From assembly GCA_023392125.1 (NCBI GenBank), contig JAEVZS010000017.1, positions 296,688 through 360,687 of the forward strand: DNA of 64,000 nucleotides, in the 5' to 3' direction. The position numbers and the translations under genes are program-made. Positions 9,152 to 17,170 of the stretch are shown here, in pieces. Within the stretch, counting starts at the first letter, position 1, and each line of letters opens with the position of its first letter. The notes beneath the pieces are model-generated. The model searched no databases and was not told where the DNA came from. It was given only the letters and a program-made list of their open reading frames with translations. The stretch is from Bacteroidota bacterium. GTDB lineage: Bacteria > Bacteroidota > Bacteroidia > Cytophagales > Cytophagaceae.

Positions 9152-9295
9152 ATGGCAGTAACTACTCTTAAAAGGAAAGCGAGAAGAAATTCAGCAAAAG
9201 CTGGAAAAAAAGCGCAGAAAATGAAGCTTTTGAACTGGAAGCCGGTTATTAAGAAGGTGGATATTGAGGAGCTTAGAGCAGCAAAAGCTGAATAA
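9152..9295 (+). CDS. Small, strongly basic protein of 47 residues
   Basis: ATG at 9152 opens a frame of 47 codons and a stop, MAVTTLKRKARRNSAKAGKK at the N-terminus and VIKKVDIEELRAAKAE at the C-terminus. The N-terminal half carries a dense set of Lys and Arg, and the C-terminal half is an amphipathic acidic/basic helix. A near-consensus promoter lies 40 bases upstream and a terminator begins 11 bases downstream, so the gene has its own transcript. I recall similar very small basic proteins annotated as hypothetical in Cytophagales, but I cannot verify this. Nucleic-acid or ribosome binding is only an inference from charge. Confidence 0.75.
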   Translation: MAVTTLKRKARRNSAKAGKKAQKMKLLNWKPVIKKVDIEELRAAKAE

Positions 9296-9305
9296 GTAAA
9301 AGTAT

Positions 9306-9330
9306 AAAAAGAGGCAGAAGCCTCTTTTTT
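9306..9330. terminator. Terminator after the 47-residue protein gene
   Basis: AAAAAGAGGC and GCCTCTTTTTT form a stem with an AGAA loop and a T run. The A tract on the other side allows it to serve the convergent phosphoesterase gene ending at 9333 as well. Confidence 0.85.
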
Positions 9331-9332
9331 GT

Positions 9333-9836
9333 TTAGTTTATACCGCGTTTCCCCAGCTCAATTGCCTGCATATTTTTTATTTGTCCGGCAGCAAGATCCA
9401 TTTTCAGTATTGTGCGGAACTTATGAAATCCGTGATGTCCGGCTGCACCTGGATTGATATACAGTAGATTGTTTTTTTTGTCCGGGGCAACTTTGAGAAT
9501 ATGGGAATGTCCGCAGATAAGAATCTGGGGCTTATGTTCTTCAATCAGCTTTTGGACTTCTTTGGTATATCTGGGTATAGAGCCGGCAATATGAATAATA
9601 ACTATCCGGATATTTTCCTCTTCAAATAAATGCCATTCCGGATGCTTAAGACGCACGGATTTGTCATCTATATTGCCAAAAACAGCTTTGTAGGGTTTAA
9701 ACTCTGAAAGCCGATGGCTGATATCAGTATTTCCGATATCACCGGCATGCCAGATCTCATCACAATCGTTAAAGTGTGAAAATATGGAGTCGTCAAGAAA
9801 ACCATGGGTGTCAGAAAGTATACCTATTCGTTTCAT
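9333..9836 (-). CDS. YfcE/MJ0936-type metallophosphoesterase
   Basis: The 167-residue cytoplasmic protein shows the whole calcineurin-like motif series: GILSDTHG (residues 5-12), WHAGDIG, FGNID, and CGHSH near residue 110. These ligands bind two metal ions. Members hydrolyse phosphodiesters in vitro and their cell substrates are mostly unknown. Length is normal. The start ATG at 9836 gives the motif directly at the N-terminus. It is divergent from the OmpA-like gene at 9882, so their promoters overlap in fewer than 50 bases. Confidence 0.93.
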   Translation of the reverse strand: MKRIGILSDTHGFLDDSIFSHFNDCDEIWHAGDIGNTDISHRLSEFKPYKAVFGNIDDKSVRLKHPEWHLFEEENIRIVIIHIAGSIPRYTKEVQKLIEEHKPQILICGHSHILKVAPDKKNNLLYINPGAAGHHGFHKFRTILKMDLAAGQIKNMQAIELGKRGIN

Positions 9837-9881
9837 TGTTATGTAAAGCTAAAAAATAATCCTATTTTAGAGTGGTTAACT

Positions 9882-10589
9882 ATGAAAACTATGCTAAGAA
9901 TCTGTTGCTCTTTTTTTCTTTCTATCCTGCTGCTGCCATTACAGGCACAGGAACTGGTCCCTACTGATGAGATGGCGCTGGTAACTTTTATTGTGAGTGA
10001 CTATGACCTTATTCCGGAGCCCGGTGCTATAATCAGAGTGGAGTCCGAGCAGTTGAATGTTAATGAGAAACTGGAAGCAGATATTAACGGGGTGGCCAAT
10101 ATCCTTTTGCCGGAAGGCGGCAAATTCTCGCTGAAAGTGCTTAAGTTCGGTGAAACGTTTGATTTTGGTTTAATGGAAGTACCTGTAACCAAGGGATCCC
10201 TGAAATTAACCAGTCAGCTTAAGATACGCATTATTGAAAATTATGTGCGAAACTTTACGCTGGATGAAGTGTATTTTGAAACAGGCTCTTATACGTTGGC
10301 TGAAAACTCCATGGTAGCGCTCAATAAGTTGCTAAGCGCCCTGCAGTTTAATCCGAAAATGAAGGTAGAGATTGCAGGTCATACGGATAATGTCGGCAAT
10401 CCTCAGGCGAACCTTAATTTGTCCCAGCACAGGGCTGATGCTATTCTGAACTGGCTGGTCGGAAAAGGAGTGGAGCAAAGCCGTCTGATTGCTAAAGGAT
10501 ATGGAGATAGTAAACCGATCGCAGATAACTCAATGGAAGCCGGCCGGAAGAAAAACCGAAGAACAGAAGTGCGTATAATCGAGGAGTAA
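9882..10589 (+). CDS. OmpA family protein
   Basis: I choose ATG 9882 because it opens a signal peptide (MKTMLRICCSFFLSILLLPLQAQ); an upstream extension would add 26 residues without signal character. The N-terminal half (about 25-115) is a beta-rich domain resembling carboxypeptidase-regulatory repeats. The C-terminal half is an OmpA/MotB peptidoglycan-binding domain with VYFETGSYTL, EIAGHTDNVGNPQANLNLSQHRADA and GYGDSKPIADNS...KKNRRTEV. It should tether the outer membrane or an envelope complex to peptidoglycan. It has no transmembrane barrel of its own at this length (235 residues). Confidence 0.92.
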   Translation: MKTMLRICCSFFLSILLLPLQAQELVPTDEMALVTFIVSDYDLIPEPGAIIRVESEQLNVNEKLEADINGVANILLPEGGKFSLKVLKFGETFDFGLMEVPVTKGSLKLTSQLKIRIIENYVRNFTLDEVYFETGSYTLAENSMVALNKLLSALQFNPKMKVEIAGHTDNVGNPQANLNLSQHRADAILNWLVGKGVEQSRLIAKGYGDSKPIADNSMEAGRKKNRRTEVRIIEE

Positions 10590-10597
10590 ACTCCTGA

Positions 10598-11242
10598 TTA
10601 TACGATTCCCCATTTTGAGGGATTCTCTCTCCATACTTTAAGTGATGTCAGATCTTTTGGCTCAATTAATCCTTTTTCAATAGCAACTTCGACAAGTGTA
10701 TCATAATTGCTCAAAGAGATTAGCGGAAGACCGGCTGCTTTGAATGATTCAAGGGATATATCAAAGCCATAGGTGAAAATTGCAGCCATGCCCAGAGTAT
10801 TTAATCCTGCTTTCTTTAATTCGGCAGCTGCTTTTAATGAGCTTCCGCCGGTTGATATAAGGTCTTCAATAATAACTACCTTTTGTCCGGGTACAACTTT
10901 TCCTTCGATCAGATTTTCCAGCCCGTGGTCCTTGGGTTTGGGGCGTACATATAAAAACGGAAGCTCAAGCAGGTCAGCAACGAGCGCTCCCTGAGGAATG
11001 CCGGCAGTGGCCACCCCGGCGATTGCCTCAACATCAGAAAAATGATCCTTTATACATTCTGCCAGTAGTGTTTTCACGAGTGTTCTTGTCTCGGGAAATG
11101 ACAACGAAAGCCGGTTATCGCAATAAATTGGCGAATTCCAGCCGGAAGCCCACTTAAACGGAGCAGTGGGGCTTAATCTGATAGCTCCGATTTTCAGTAA
11201 ATTTTCTGCAATCGCTCTGGCAGACGAAATTTTTGTGCTCAT
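10598..11242 (-). CDS. pyrE: Orotate phosphoribosyltransferase
   Basis: PyrE joins orotate to PRPP, giving orotidine 5'-monophosphate in pyrimidine synthesis. The protein has the SPIYCDNR substrate loop, GVATAGIPQGALVADLL, the flexible catalytic loop YVRPKPKDHG and the PRPP-binding motif VVIIEDLISTGGSS. The 214-residue length is normal. I chose ATG 11242 over a TTG three codons upstream because it gives MSTKISSARAIAENLL. It lies back to back with the Nudix gene at 11376, a gene order (pyrE, Nudix, coaD) that I recall from other Bacteroidota. The stop lies only 9 bases from the convergent OmpA-like gene. Confidence 0.96.
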   Translation of the reverse strand: MSTKISSARAIAENLLKIGAIRLSPTAPFKWASGWNSPIYCDNRLSLSFPETRTLVKTLLAECIKDHFSDVEAIAGVATAGIPQGALVADLLELPFLYVRPKPKDHGLENLIEGKVVPGQKVVIIEDLISTGGSSLKAAAELKKAGLNTLGMAAIFTYGFDISLESFKAAGLPLISLSNYDTLVEVAIEKGLIEPKDLTSLKVWRENPSKWGIV

Positions 11243-11375
11243 CAACAGCAAATATATGAGAAAAAAGTGTCCTATTTTATAGAAAACAAATATTATTGGT
11301 CGCGAATTTTGTCGGTTCGACAGAACAAGTTTTTGAATAATTTAATTATTTTTATGTTCTTATTAATTGCCCCAT

Positions 11376-12059
11376 ATGAATTTGTTTATTAGCGATAAGC
11401 CAATATTGATCAGAAACCGGTTTGAAGGTCAGGAGGAAGACTATGATGTAGTTTTGGATGGTCGTGAGGTACTGATCTCCAAGAGTCTGAAAGGAAGGGT
11501 CTTGGTAAAAAATTCGGAAGTCGCTAATGTAGAGCGTCTGCTCAGGCTGCTGGAGATAAAGAAGCTTAAGAAGCTTATGGAAATTACGTTTCTTGTCAGC
11601 GATGTGAAAACAGTAGAGCAGGTGATCAAGGATAATTTTAAAATTATTAAGGCCGGTGGGGGGATTGTCGAAAAAGAGGATAAGGTATTGATGATTCTTC
11701 GCCTGAAAAAATGGGATTTGCCTAAAGGAAAGCTGAAAAAGCGTGAAAATCCCAAGGAGGGCGCGAAGCGCGAAGTAGAAGAGGAGTGTAATATAAAAGT
11801 GGAAGTGAGAGAAAAGCTTTGTGTCACCTGGCATTCTTATAACAGAAAGGGAAAGAAATACCTGAAAAAGATCAACTGGTATACTATGGCCTGCCTTAAT
11901 GATCGAAATATGCAGCCTCAGGTTGAGGAGGATATTCAGGAAGTTCGTTGGGTAGACAGGAAAGAAGCGGGTAAGCTGGTCGGCAAATCATATAAGTCTA
12001 TTTCTGCCGTATTTGACAGCTATATTCAGAGTATAGAATCCTCAAAGCCGGTAAGGTAG
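11376..12059 (+). CDS. Nudix hydrolase with N-terminal extra domain
   Basis: The protein (227 residues from ATG 11376) has about 85 residues of unassigned N-terminal domain, then a Nudix fold. The Nudix box at about residues 112-134 reads GKLKKRENPKEGAKREVEEE followed by CNI: the usual final Gly of GX5EX7REUXEEXGU is Cys here, while all metal-binding Glu are kept. Substrate cannot be predicted; the family cleaves nucleoside diphosphates linked to another group. The 3' end overlaps the convergent coaD gene by 18 bases. Rich Lys and Glu content is notable. Confidence 0.88.
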   Translation: MNLFISDKPILIRNRFEGQEEDYDVVLDGREVLISKSLKGRVLVKNSEVANVERLLRLLEIKKLKKLMEITFLVSDVKTVEQVIKDNFKIIKAGGGIVEKEDKVLMILRLKKWDLPKGKLKKRENPKEGAKREVEEECNIKVEVREKLCVTWHSYNRKGKKYLKKINWYTMACLNDRNMQPQVEEDIQEVRWVDRKEAGKLVGKSYKSISAVFDSYIQSIESSKPVR

Positions 12060-12491
12060 CAAATCCGTGACATCGCTTCCATGGCGGTGAATTTCCCGTA
12101 TAATGGATGAGCTTATGGATGCGTAAGCCGGACTGGTAATCAGGAAAATGGTTTCCAGTTCACCCCAGAGATATTTGTTGGCCTGGCAGATGCTGTTCTC
12201 ATATTCAAAATCAGTCGTATTTCTTAAGCCCCGGATCAGATACCGGGCTTCCTGTATTCTGGCAAAATCGGCTGTCAATCCATTGTAGATAACGACTTTT
12301 ACTTTGGGTTCGGCAATAAAAACAGATTCAATTTTTTCTTTTGTTTCCTCAATAGGAAAATATCTTTTTTTCTGCTCATTATGGCCGATGCCAATGATGA
12401 CTTCATCAAATAAGGGGATGCTTCTTTTTACAATATCTGCGTGACCTTTTGTAAAAGGGTCGAAAGAACCCGGAAAAATGGCTTTTTTCAT
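12042..12491 (-). CDS. coaD: Phosphopantetheine adenylyltransferase
   Basis: CoaD transfers AMP from ATP to 4'-phosphopantetheine, the fourth step of coenzyme A synthesis. The N-terminus has IFPGSFDPFTKGH with the TxGH nucleotidyltransferase motif, and the C-terminus keeps RGLRNTTDFEYE and SISSSIIRE. The length of 149 residues is slightly short but complete. It follows the DUF3822 gene with a 9-base gap, so the two form an operon transcribed leftward. Its last codons overlap the end of the convergent Nudix gene. Confidence 0.97.
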   Translation of the reverse strand: MKKAIFPGSFDPFTKGHADIVKRSIPLFDEVIIGIGHNEQKKRYFPIEETKEKIESVFIAEPKVKVVIYNGLTADFARIQEARYLIRGLRNTTDFEYENSICQANKYLWGELETIFLITSPAYASISSSIIREIHRHGSDVTDLLPYRL

Positions 12492-12500
12492 AGAATGTTT

Positions 12501-13382
12501 TTATTCACAAAAGTGCATGCTGTACAAATCAAAGAAGCGATGATCAAAAACTTCATCAAATTTGTAGCAGAAACGTATGGTTGAAGGCTTATCACCAAAT
12601 TTTATGTGTTGAATGTATTTGTACAGCTTTTTATAAGCTGAGGAGTCCGGCGCAATTTCTCCAAATAAGGTGAGTGGAGTCTGCTCCGGATTAAGCTGTA
12701 GCTGATGATACACAAACATTACAAAATAAACAAAGTCTTCTGAGGTGGAGAAATAAAAGCTATTGCAGAATTCGAGCTTTTGAGCACTTTTAACCACAAT
12801 TGTCAGGAAGTTCTTTTCCACGTGGATAAATACACTTTTGTCTGTTGTATCCCTGTTATTGAATAATATACCTTCAATAAAAGCTGTAGTATGGTGAACC
12901 AGTGTGATGGCCTTGCCGGGGTATTGTTTTCTGAACCAGTCAACAATTTTCGTATCTGCGCTGAAAATACTTACGGCATCGGTGCTTTTCTGAGTATAAT
13001 AGAACACATCCTGATTCCGGAGAGCATCCTGGCCGGTGTTGATTTTGAGATAATCGCGGGCATACTGCTGATCAAAGAGACTTTTAGGAATTAAGGAGAA
13101 ATCGATGTCCTTAATAGCGAGTCTTATAGATCTCCAGTAGCCGGCCTGAAGCACTTCGTGGCCATCGTATATGGCATTGAGCTGTTCAATAAGCTGTTCG
13201 GGATATAATATGCTGTCCAGTGAATAATCTTCAATAAGCAGACAGCGATTGTTCTCAGTATCTGTGACACAGAGCCTGAAAAGAGTCTGGCTTATCTGAA
13301 TATTCAGGATATATTTTCCAATCTCCTCCGGGGTAAATTTATCATCTTTGACCCTTTTATTGAGCTTATACTGGTTCGACAT
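12501..13382 (-). CDS. DUF3822 family protein
   Basis: The 293-residue protein matches the Bacteroidota-specific DUF3822 pattern in composition and context: it lacks a signal peptide, has alternating helix/strand segments such as LLIEDYSLDS and KSVFIHVEKNFLTIVVK, and lies immediately upstream of coaD. The fold of this family has been likened to the ASKHA/actin-like ATPase fold, but I cannot confirm that from the sequence. Function is unknown. The co-transcription with coaD is a conserved feature that could hint at a link with CoA or neighbouring rRNA-methylase genes, though none of the latter is present here. Confidence 0.75.
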   Translation of the reverse strand: MSNQYKLNKRVKDDKFTPEEIGKYILNIQISQTLFRLCVTDTENNRCLLIEDYSLDSILYPEQLIEQLNAIYDGHEVLQAGYWRSIRLAIKDIDFSLIPKSLFDQQYARDYLKINTGQDALRNQDVFYYTQKSTDAVSIFSADTKIVDWFRKQYPGKAITLVHHTTAFIEGILFNNRDTTDKSVFIHVEKNFLTIVVKSAQKLEFCNSFYFSTSEDFVYFVMFVYHQLQLNPEQTPLTLFGEIAPDSSAYKKLYKYIQHIKFGDKPSTIRFCYKFDEVFDHRFFDLYSMHFCE

Positions 13383-13452
13383 AGTTTATCCTAATGATTT
13401 CCGTTTAAATCAAAATGCAAATTATACTAAATTTATTTGAAAAATCCAATTC

Positions 13453-13980
13453 TTAATTGTTTAACGTTGGATTTGTTTTCCCGCTCTGGCTATTCTGGAA
13501 AAAATAGCCATTCAGCCTGAGTATTTCGACTTTGGATTCAGCATAATTAAATAAATTATGAAGCGTTTGTTTATCCATTGACCGGATTGTGTCCAGGTCT
13601 ATAAACGATGCATCGCTGATTAATTGTCTTTCTTCGGGCATTTCCGGGTCTTTACCGGTTATGAGTTGTCCCCCGGTGATTTCTGTTTCAAAGAAAAGTT
13701 CAATGGCATGCAGCGGGTGTGAAATATATTCATTTACAAACATCATTCTTTTGATTGATACATCCAGCCCGGTTTCTTCCAGCATTTCCCTCTTTAGGCA
13801 TTCTTCCGCATTCTCCCCAAACTCCATACCACCTCCGGGAGGAGCCCATAAATATCCCTGCTTTCCTATGTTATGATGTCTGATCAGCAGTATTTTGTTT
13901 TCTTCAAAACAAATACCGCATACCCGTATCCGTAATTTATTTCCGAAAATCCGGTGTATTTCTTTCTGGGATGCCTCCAT
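13453..13980 (-). CDS. Nudix hydrolase
   Basis: From ATG 13980 (MEASQKEIHRIFGNKLRIRV) the product has 175 residues and a canonical Nudix box, GGGMEFGENAEECLKREMLE followed by ETGLDV, preceded by YLWAPP. It therefore should be a metal-dependent hydrolase of a nucleoside-diphosphate derivative; the exact substrate is not visible. An upstream ATG at 14010 would add ten residues (MYSYYYKLKR). The gene is divergent from the helicase at 14044, with about 60 bases between them holding both promoters. Confidence 0.9.
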   Translation of the reverse strand: MEASQKEIHRIFGNKLRIRVCGICFEENKILLIRHHNIGKQGYLWAPPGGGMEFGENAEECLKREMLEETGLDVSIKRMMFVNEYISHPLHAIELFFETEITGGQLITGKDPEMPEERQLISDASFIDLDTIRSMDKQTLHNLFNYAESKVEILRLNGYFFQNSQSGKTNPTLNN

Positions 13981-14043
13981 TCGCTTTAATTTGTAGTAAT
14001 ACGAATACAATATTCATCAATAAAAGTTGGATTGTAAAAGACG

Positions 14044-15453
14044 TTGCATAAGCCTTCTCAATTATTAAGTTCTGCGTTCTCGTTTCCACCAACGGGAGGA
14101 CAGTTACAGGTCTTTGATCTGCTGGATTCTTTCCTTTCAGATCGACAGCGTACCCGAAAAGTTTTTTTACTGAAAGGATATGCGGGGACAGGTAAAACTT
14201 CGATTATCGGAGCGTTGACTGATATTTTATCGGATCTGAACCTCAAATTTGTTTTACTGGCATCGACAGGCAGGGCAGCCAAAATGATTTCTGCATATAG
14301 CGGCAAAAAAGCCTATACAATTCATAAGCATATTTACACCAGAGAGGAAGGCGAAGACGGGCTTGACGAGCTAAGGTTCGTCCTGAAAACAAACCTTGCT
14401 GCCAAGACGATTTACATTGTTGATGAGGCCTCTATGATCAGCAATGAATCCGGGCTTGGGGAGAACGGCTTGCTGGCAGATCTTATGGAATTTGTGTTTG
14501 TCAGCAAATCGAACCGGCTGATACTGGTAGGGGACAAGGCACAGCTTCCGCCGGTCCGGCAGTCGGAAAGTCCTGCTCTTAACGGAACCTATCTGAGAGA
14601 GAAATTTGATGTGGATCTCACTGAATTTGAGCTGACCGAAGTTGTGCGGCAGGAGCAAAAAAGCGGGATTCTGGAAAATGCCACGCACATCAGAGAGGTA
14701 ATCAGGCAGGACGGGAAGTCTGTAAAGTTCGAGGTTCAGGGGTTCAGAGACTTTTACAAGATGAAAGCGGACAGGCTGGAAGACGGACTCAACTATGCAT
14801 ACGGAAAATATGGTATTAACAATACTATGGTAATTACCCGAAGCAATAAGTCGGCTGTTCTGTATAATCAGTATATACGTTCGAGAATAAACTATGCGGA
14901 AGAGGAGTTGCAGGTAGGGGACATGCTCATAGTAGTCAGAAACAACTATGAGACGCTGCCTGAAGAAATTAGCGGCGGCTTCCTTGCCAACGGGGACTTT
15001 GTTGAAATTGTTAAGGTACGCAGAACAACGGAGATGCATGGGTTTCGCTTTGCCGATGTATTGCTGAAGCTGCCGGATGAAGCAGGAGAGCCTGAGTTTG
15101 AAGCCAGGATTTTGCTCGATTTGCTTAATTCTTATTCTCCCTCTCTTTCTCAGGAAGAAAATCAGCGTCTTTATATGTCTGTAAGCAAGGATTACCTGGA
15201 GATAAAAAGTAAAAGGGAACGAAAGGCTGCCATAAAAAAAGATGCCTTTTTATCTGCCCTGCAGGTCAAGTATGCCTATGCGCTGACTTGTCATAAAGCG
15301 CAGGGCGGGCAGTGGGATGCAGTATTTATTGATCAGGGATATCTGACCCAGGACCAGATCGACAGGGAATACTTTCGCTGGCTGTATACAGCAGTAACAA
15401 GGGGGGCTAAAGAAGTTTTTATGGTAAATTTTGATTCTCAGTTTTTCAGGTGA
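14044..15453 (+). CDS. RecD-like superfamily 1 DNA helicase
   Basis: The 469-residue protein has Walker A GYAGTGKTS (about residues 44-52), motif II VDEASM, motif III VGDKAQLPPV and, near the C-terminus, YALTCHKAQGGQWDAVFID and WLYTAVTRG, the UvrD/RecD-type motifs V and VI. It should be an ATP-driven 5'-3' DNA helicase related to the motor part of RecD2. An in-frame stop at 14035-14037 leaves TTG 14044 as the only start that keeps the Walker A motif; the next ATG would remove it. No RecB or RecC gene is near. Confidence 0.9.
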   Translation: MHKPSQLLSSAFSFPPTGGQLQVFDLLDSFLSDRQRTRKVFLLKGYAGTGKTSIIGALTDILSDLNLKFVLLASTGRAAKMISAYSGKKAYTIHKHIYTREEGEDGLDELRFVLKTNLAAKTIYIVDEASMISNESGLGENGLLADLMEFVFVSKSNRLILVGDKAQLPPVRQSESPALNGTYLREKFDVDLTEFELTEVVRQEQKSGILENATHIREVIRQDGKSVKFEVQGFRDFYKMKADRLEDGLNYAYGKYGINNTMVITRSNKSAVLYNQYIRSRINYAEEELQVGDMLIVVRNNYETLPEEISGGFLANGDFVEIVKVRRTTEMHGFRFADVLLKLPDEAGEPEFEARILLDLLNSYSPSLSQEENQRLYMSVSKDYLEIKSKRERKAAIKKDAFLSALQVKYAYALTCHKAQGGQWDAVFIDQGYLTQDQIDREYFRWLYTAVTRGAKEVFMVNFDSQFFR

Positions 15454-15520
15454 TGACGATGGCAAAGTTTTTGATTATCTTGTGCCCATAAAGAACCTAA
15501 TTTTAACGGATCATATTCTT

Positions 15521-15922
15521 ATGAAGAACGTATTTGTATTTCTGTTTTTTTCAATGATTTGCTGCGGAGTTTTTGCACAGGGCGAACAACCCAAGAACGG
15601 AGCAGTTATTCGTCTTGCTGAAACAAGCTATGAGTTTGGTGATATTATCCAGGGAGAAAAGGTAAGCCATATCTTTACATTCACAAACTCCGGAAATCAG
15701 CCTCTGATCTTGTCAGATGTTGTTACGACCTGCGGATGTACAGCACCTTCATGGAGCCGGGAGCCGATTTTGCCCGGACAATCCGGTGAGATCCAGATTA
15801 CCTTTAATTCGGACAATAAAATGGGCAGGCAGAATAAAGGAATTACTATACTTTCCAATGCTGTAAATAGTCCGGCCAGAGTTACAATTACTTGTAATAT
15901 CCTTCCGAAGAGCAATAACTAA
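15521..15922 (+). CDS. DUF1573 domain-containing exported protein
   Basis: From ATG 15521 there is a signal peptide (MKNVFVFLFFSMICCGVFAQ) and one Ig-like DUF1573 domain with the marks FGDIIQGEKVSHIFTFTNSG, the VVTTCGCTAPSW cysteine pair and PGQSGEIQITFNS. The product has 133 residues and is expected in the periplasm or at the surface. The domain is abundant in Bacteroidota and its function is unknown. A start at 15431 would overlap the helicase stop and add a non-signal segment, so I reject it. A strong terminator follows. Confidence 0.92.
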   Translation: MKNVFVFLFFSMICCGVFAQGEQPKNGAVIRLAETSYEFGDIIQGEKVSHIFTFTNSGNQPLILSDVVTTCGCTAPSWSREPILPGQSGEIQITFNSDNKMGRQNKGITILSNAVNSPARVTITCNILPKSNN

Positions 15923-15937
15923 GGTTCTAGGAGCCTG

Positions 15938-15985
15938 AAATACTCCTGAAATCATGGCAAAAGCTGATTTCAGGAGTATTTTTAT
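15938..15985. terminator. Long bidirectional terminator
   Basis: AAATACTCCTGAAATCA (15938-15954) pairs with TGATTTCAGGAGTATTT, closing a short loop, with T runs on the plus strand and A-rich bases on the other side. It separates the convergent DUF1573 and DUF423 genes and overlaps the stop of the latter by a few bases. Confidence 0.9.
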
Positions 15986-16359
15986 TTAACAGACTGTGCA
16001 ATTCCGGCAAAAAGGAGACACCAGCCGATTATGAGTATTATACCGCCAAAAGGAGTTACAGCACCCCATTTTCCTACTCCGCTAAGACACAGGATATATA
16101 GTGATCCTGAGAAAATAATTGTGCCAATAGTAAACGCGATTCCTGCATAATTCAGCAACGGCGATTGCACACGATACATGAGCAGGCCCAGAATAAGTAA
16201 AGCGAAAGCGTGATAAAACTGATATTTTACAGCAGTTTCATATACATCAAGCCGCCCGGAGTTCACCAGTACAGCCTTTAGGGCATGAGCTCCGAAAGCC
16301 CCGATTGCGATGCCTGAACCTCCCAATGCAGTTCCGATAAGTAAGAAAAGTTGTTGCAT
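15982..16359 (-). CDS. DUF423 family membrane protein
   Basis: This 125-residue protein has four hydrophobic helices. The N-terminal signature GGSGIAIGAFGAHALK, the central YETAVKYQFYHAFALL and the late FSGSLYILCLSGVGKWGAVTPFGG are typical for DUF423 (YgdD-like) inner-membrane proteins of unknown function. It lies 9 bases downstream of the YggS-type gene and very likely shares its transcript. Confidence 0.93.
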   Translation of the reverse strand: MQQLFLLIGTALGGSGIAIGAFGAHALKAVLVNSGRLDVYETAVKYQFYHAFALLILGLLMYRVQSPLLNYAGIAFTIGTIIFSGSLYILCLSGVGKWGAVTPFGGIILIIGWCLLFAGIAQSVK

Positions 16360-16368
16360 AATAATTTC

Positions 16369-17043
16369 TTAATAATTTCTTGATCCAAATATGGAAGAGC
16401 CAACACGTATCAGCGTGCTTCCTTCATCCAGTGCTATTTCATAGTCTCCTGACATTCCCATGGAAATTTCCTTAAAATCAGCATTATCCAGGTGATTATA
16501 TTTTTCTTTCATTAATTCGAAATACTGTTTTACTTCTCTGAATTCCTGTCTGACAACAGCCAGATCGTCGGTATTGGTGGCCATTGCCATGAGGCCTTTG
16601 ACAGAGATGTTTTTGAGGTCAGCAAGTTGAGTGGAAGATAGTAAATCTTCAATTTCCTGCCATGACATGCCATGTTTTGTTTCTTCTCTGGCAATATGCA
16701 ATTGTAACAAGCAATTGATTACCCGGTTGTTTTTAAAAGCTTCTTTGTTGATAAGCTGAAGAAGTCTCAATGAATCAACTGAATGAATCATATATACGAA
16801 TGGAGCTATGTATTTTACCTTATTGCTTTGCAAATGTCCGATCATATGCCAGAAGATATCAGAAGGCAGCTGTGACTGCTTTTCTGTCATTTCCTGCACT
16901 TTGTTTTCTCCAAAATGCCTTTGCCCGCTTTGGTACGCTTCTTGAACAGAGGTAACAGGGTGGTTTTTAGATACAGCAATCAGGGAAAACCGGCTGGTGT
17001 CATGTCCGGCTAAGATTTTGTTGATATTGTCAGCTATTGCCAT
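16369..17043 (-). CDS. YggS-family pyridoxal phosphate homeostasis protein
   Basis: The 224-residue protein is a fold-type III PLP-binding protein. The Schiff-base lysine is Lys26 in LIAVSKNHP. Other conserved parts are FGENKVQEM, WHMIGHLQSNKVK, HSVDS, GLMAMAT and LSMGMSGDYEIAL-like EISMGMSGDYEIALDEGST with RVGSSIFGSR. Members control the level of free PLP and affect amino-acid metabolism; they have no known catalytic activity. It is the first gene of a two-gene transcript with DUF423. Confidence 0.96.
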   Translation of the reverse strand: MAIADNINKILAGHDTSRFSLIAVSKNHPVTSVQEAYQSGQRHFGENKVQEMTEKQSQLPSDIFWHMIGHLQSNKVKYIAPFVYMIHSVDSLRLLQLINKEAFKNNRVINCLLQLHIAREETKHGMSWQEIEDLLSSTQLADLKNISVKGLMAMATNTDDLAVVRQEFREVKQYFELMKEKYNHLDNADFKEISMGMSGDYEIALDEGSTLIRVGSSIFGSRNY

Positions 17044-17170
17044 TAATAACAGATGGAGGGGTTGGTAAAAATTTCAGTAAAATTATATTTTTTCCTAATT
17101 TCAAAACAAAAAACACCACGAGGTATTTAACTTTTGAGTAAGAAAATTACAAAGATTTCTGATAAATAAT

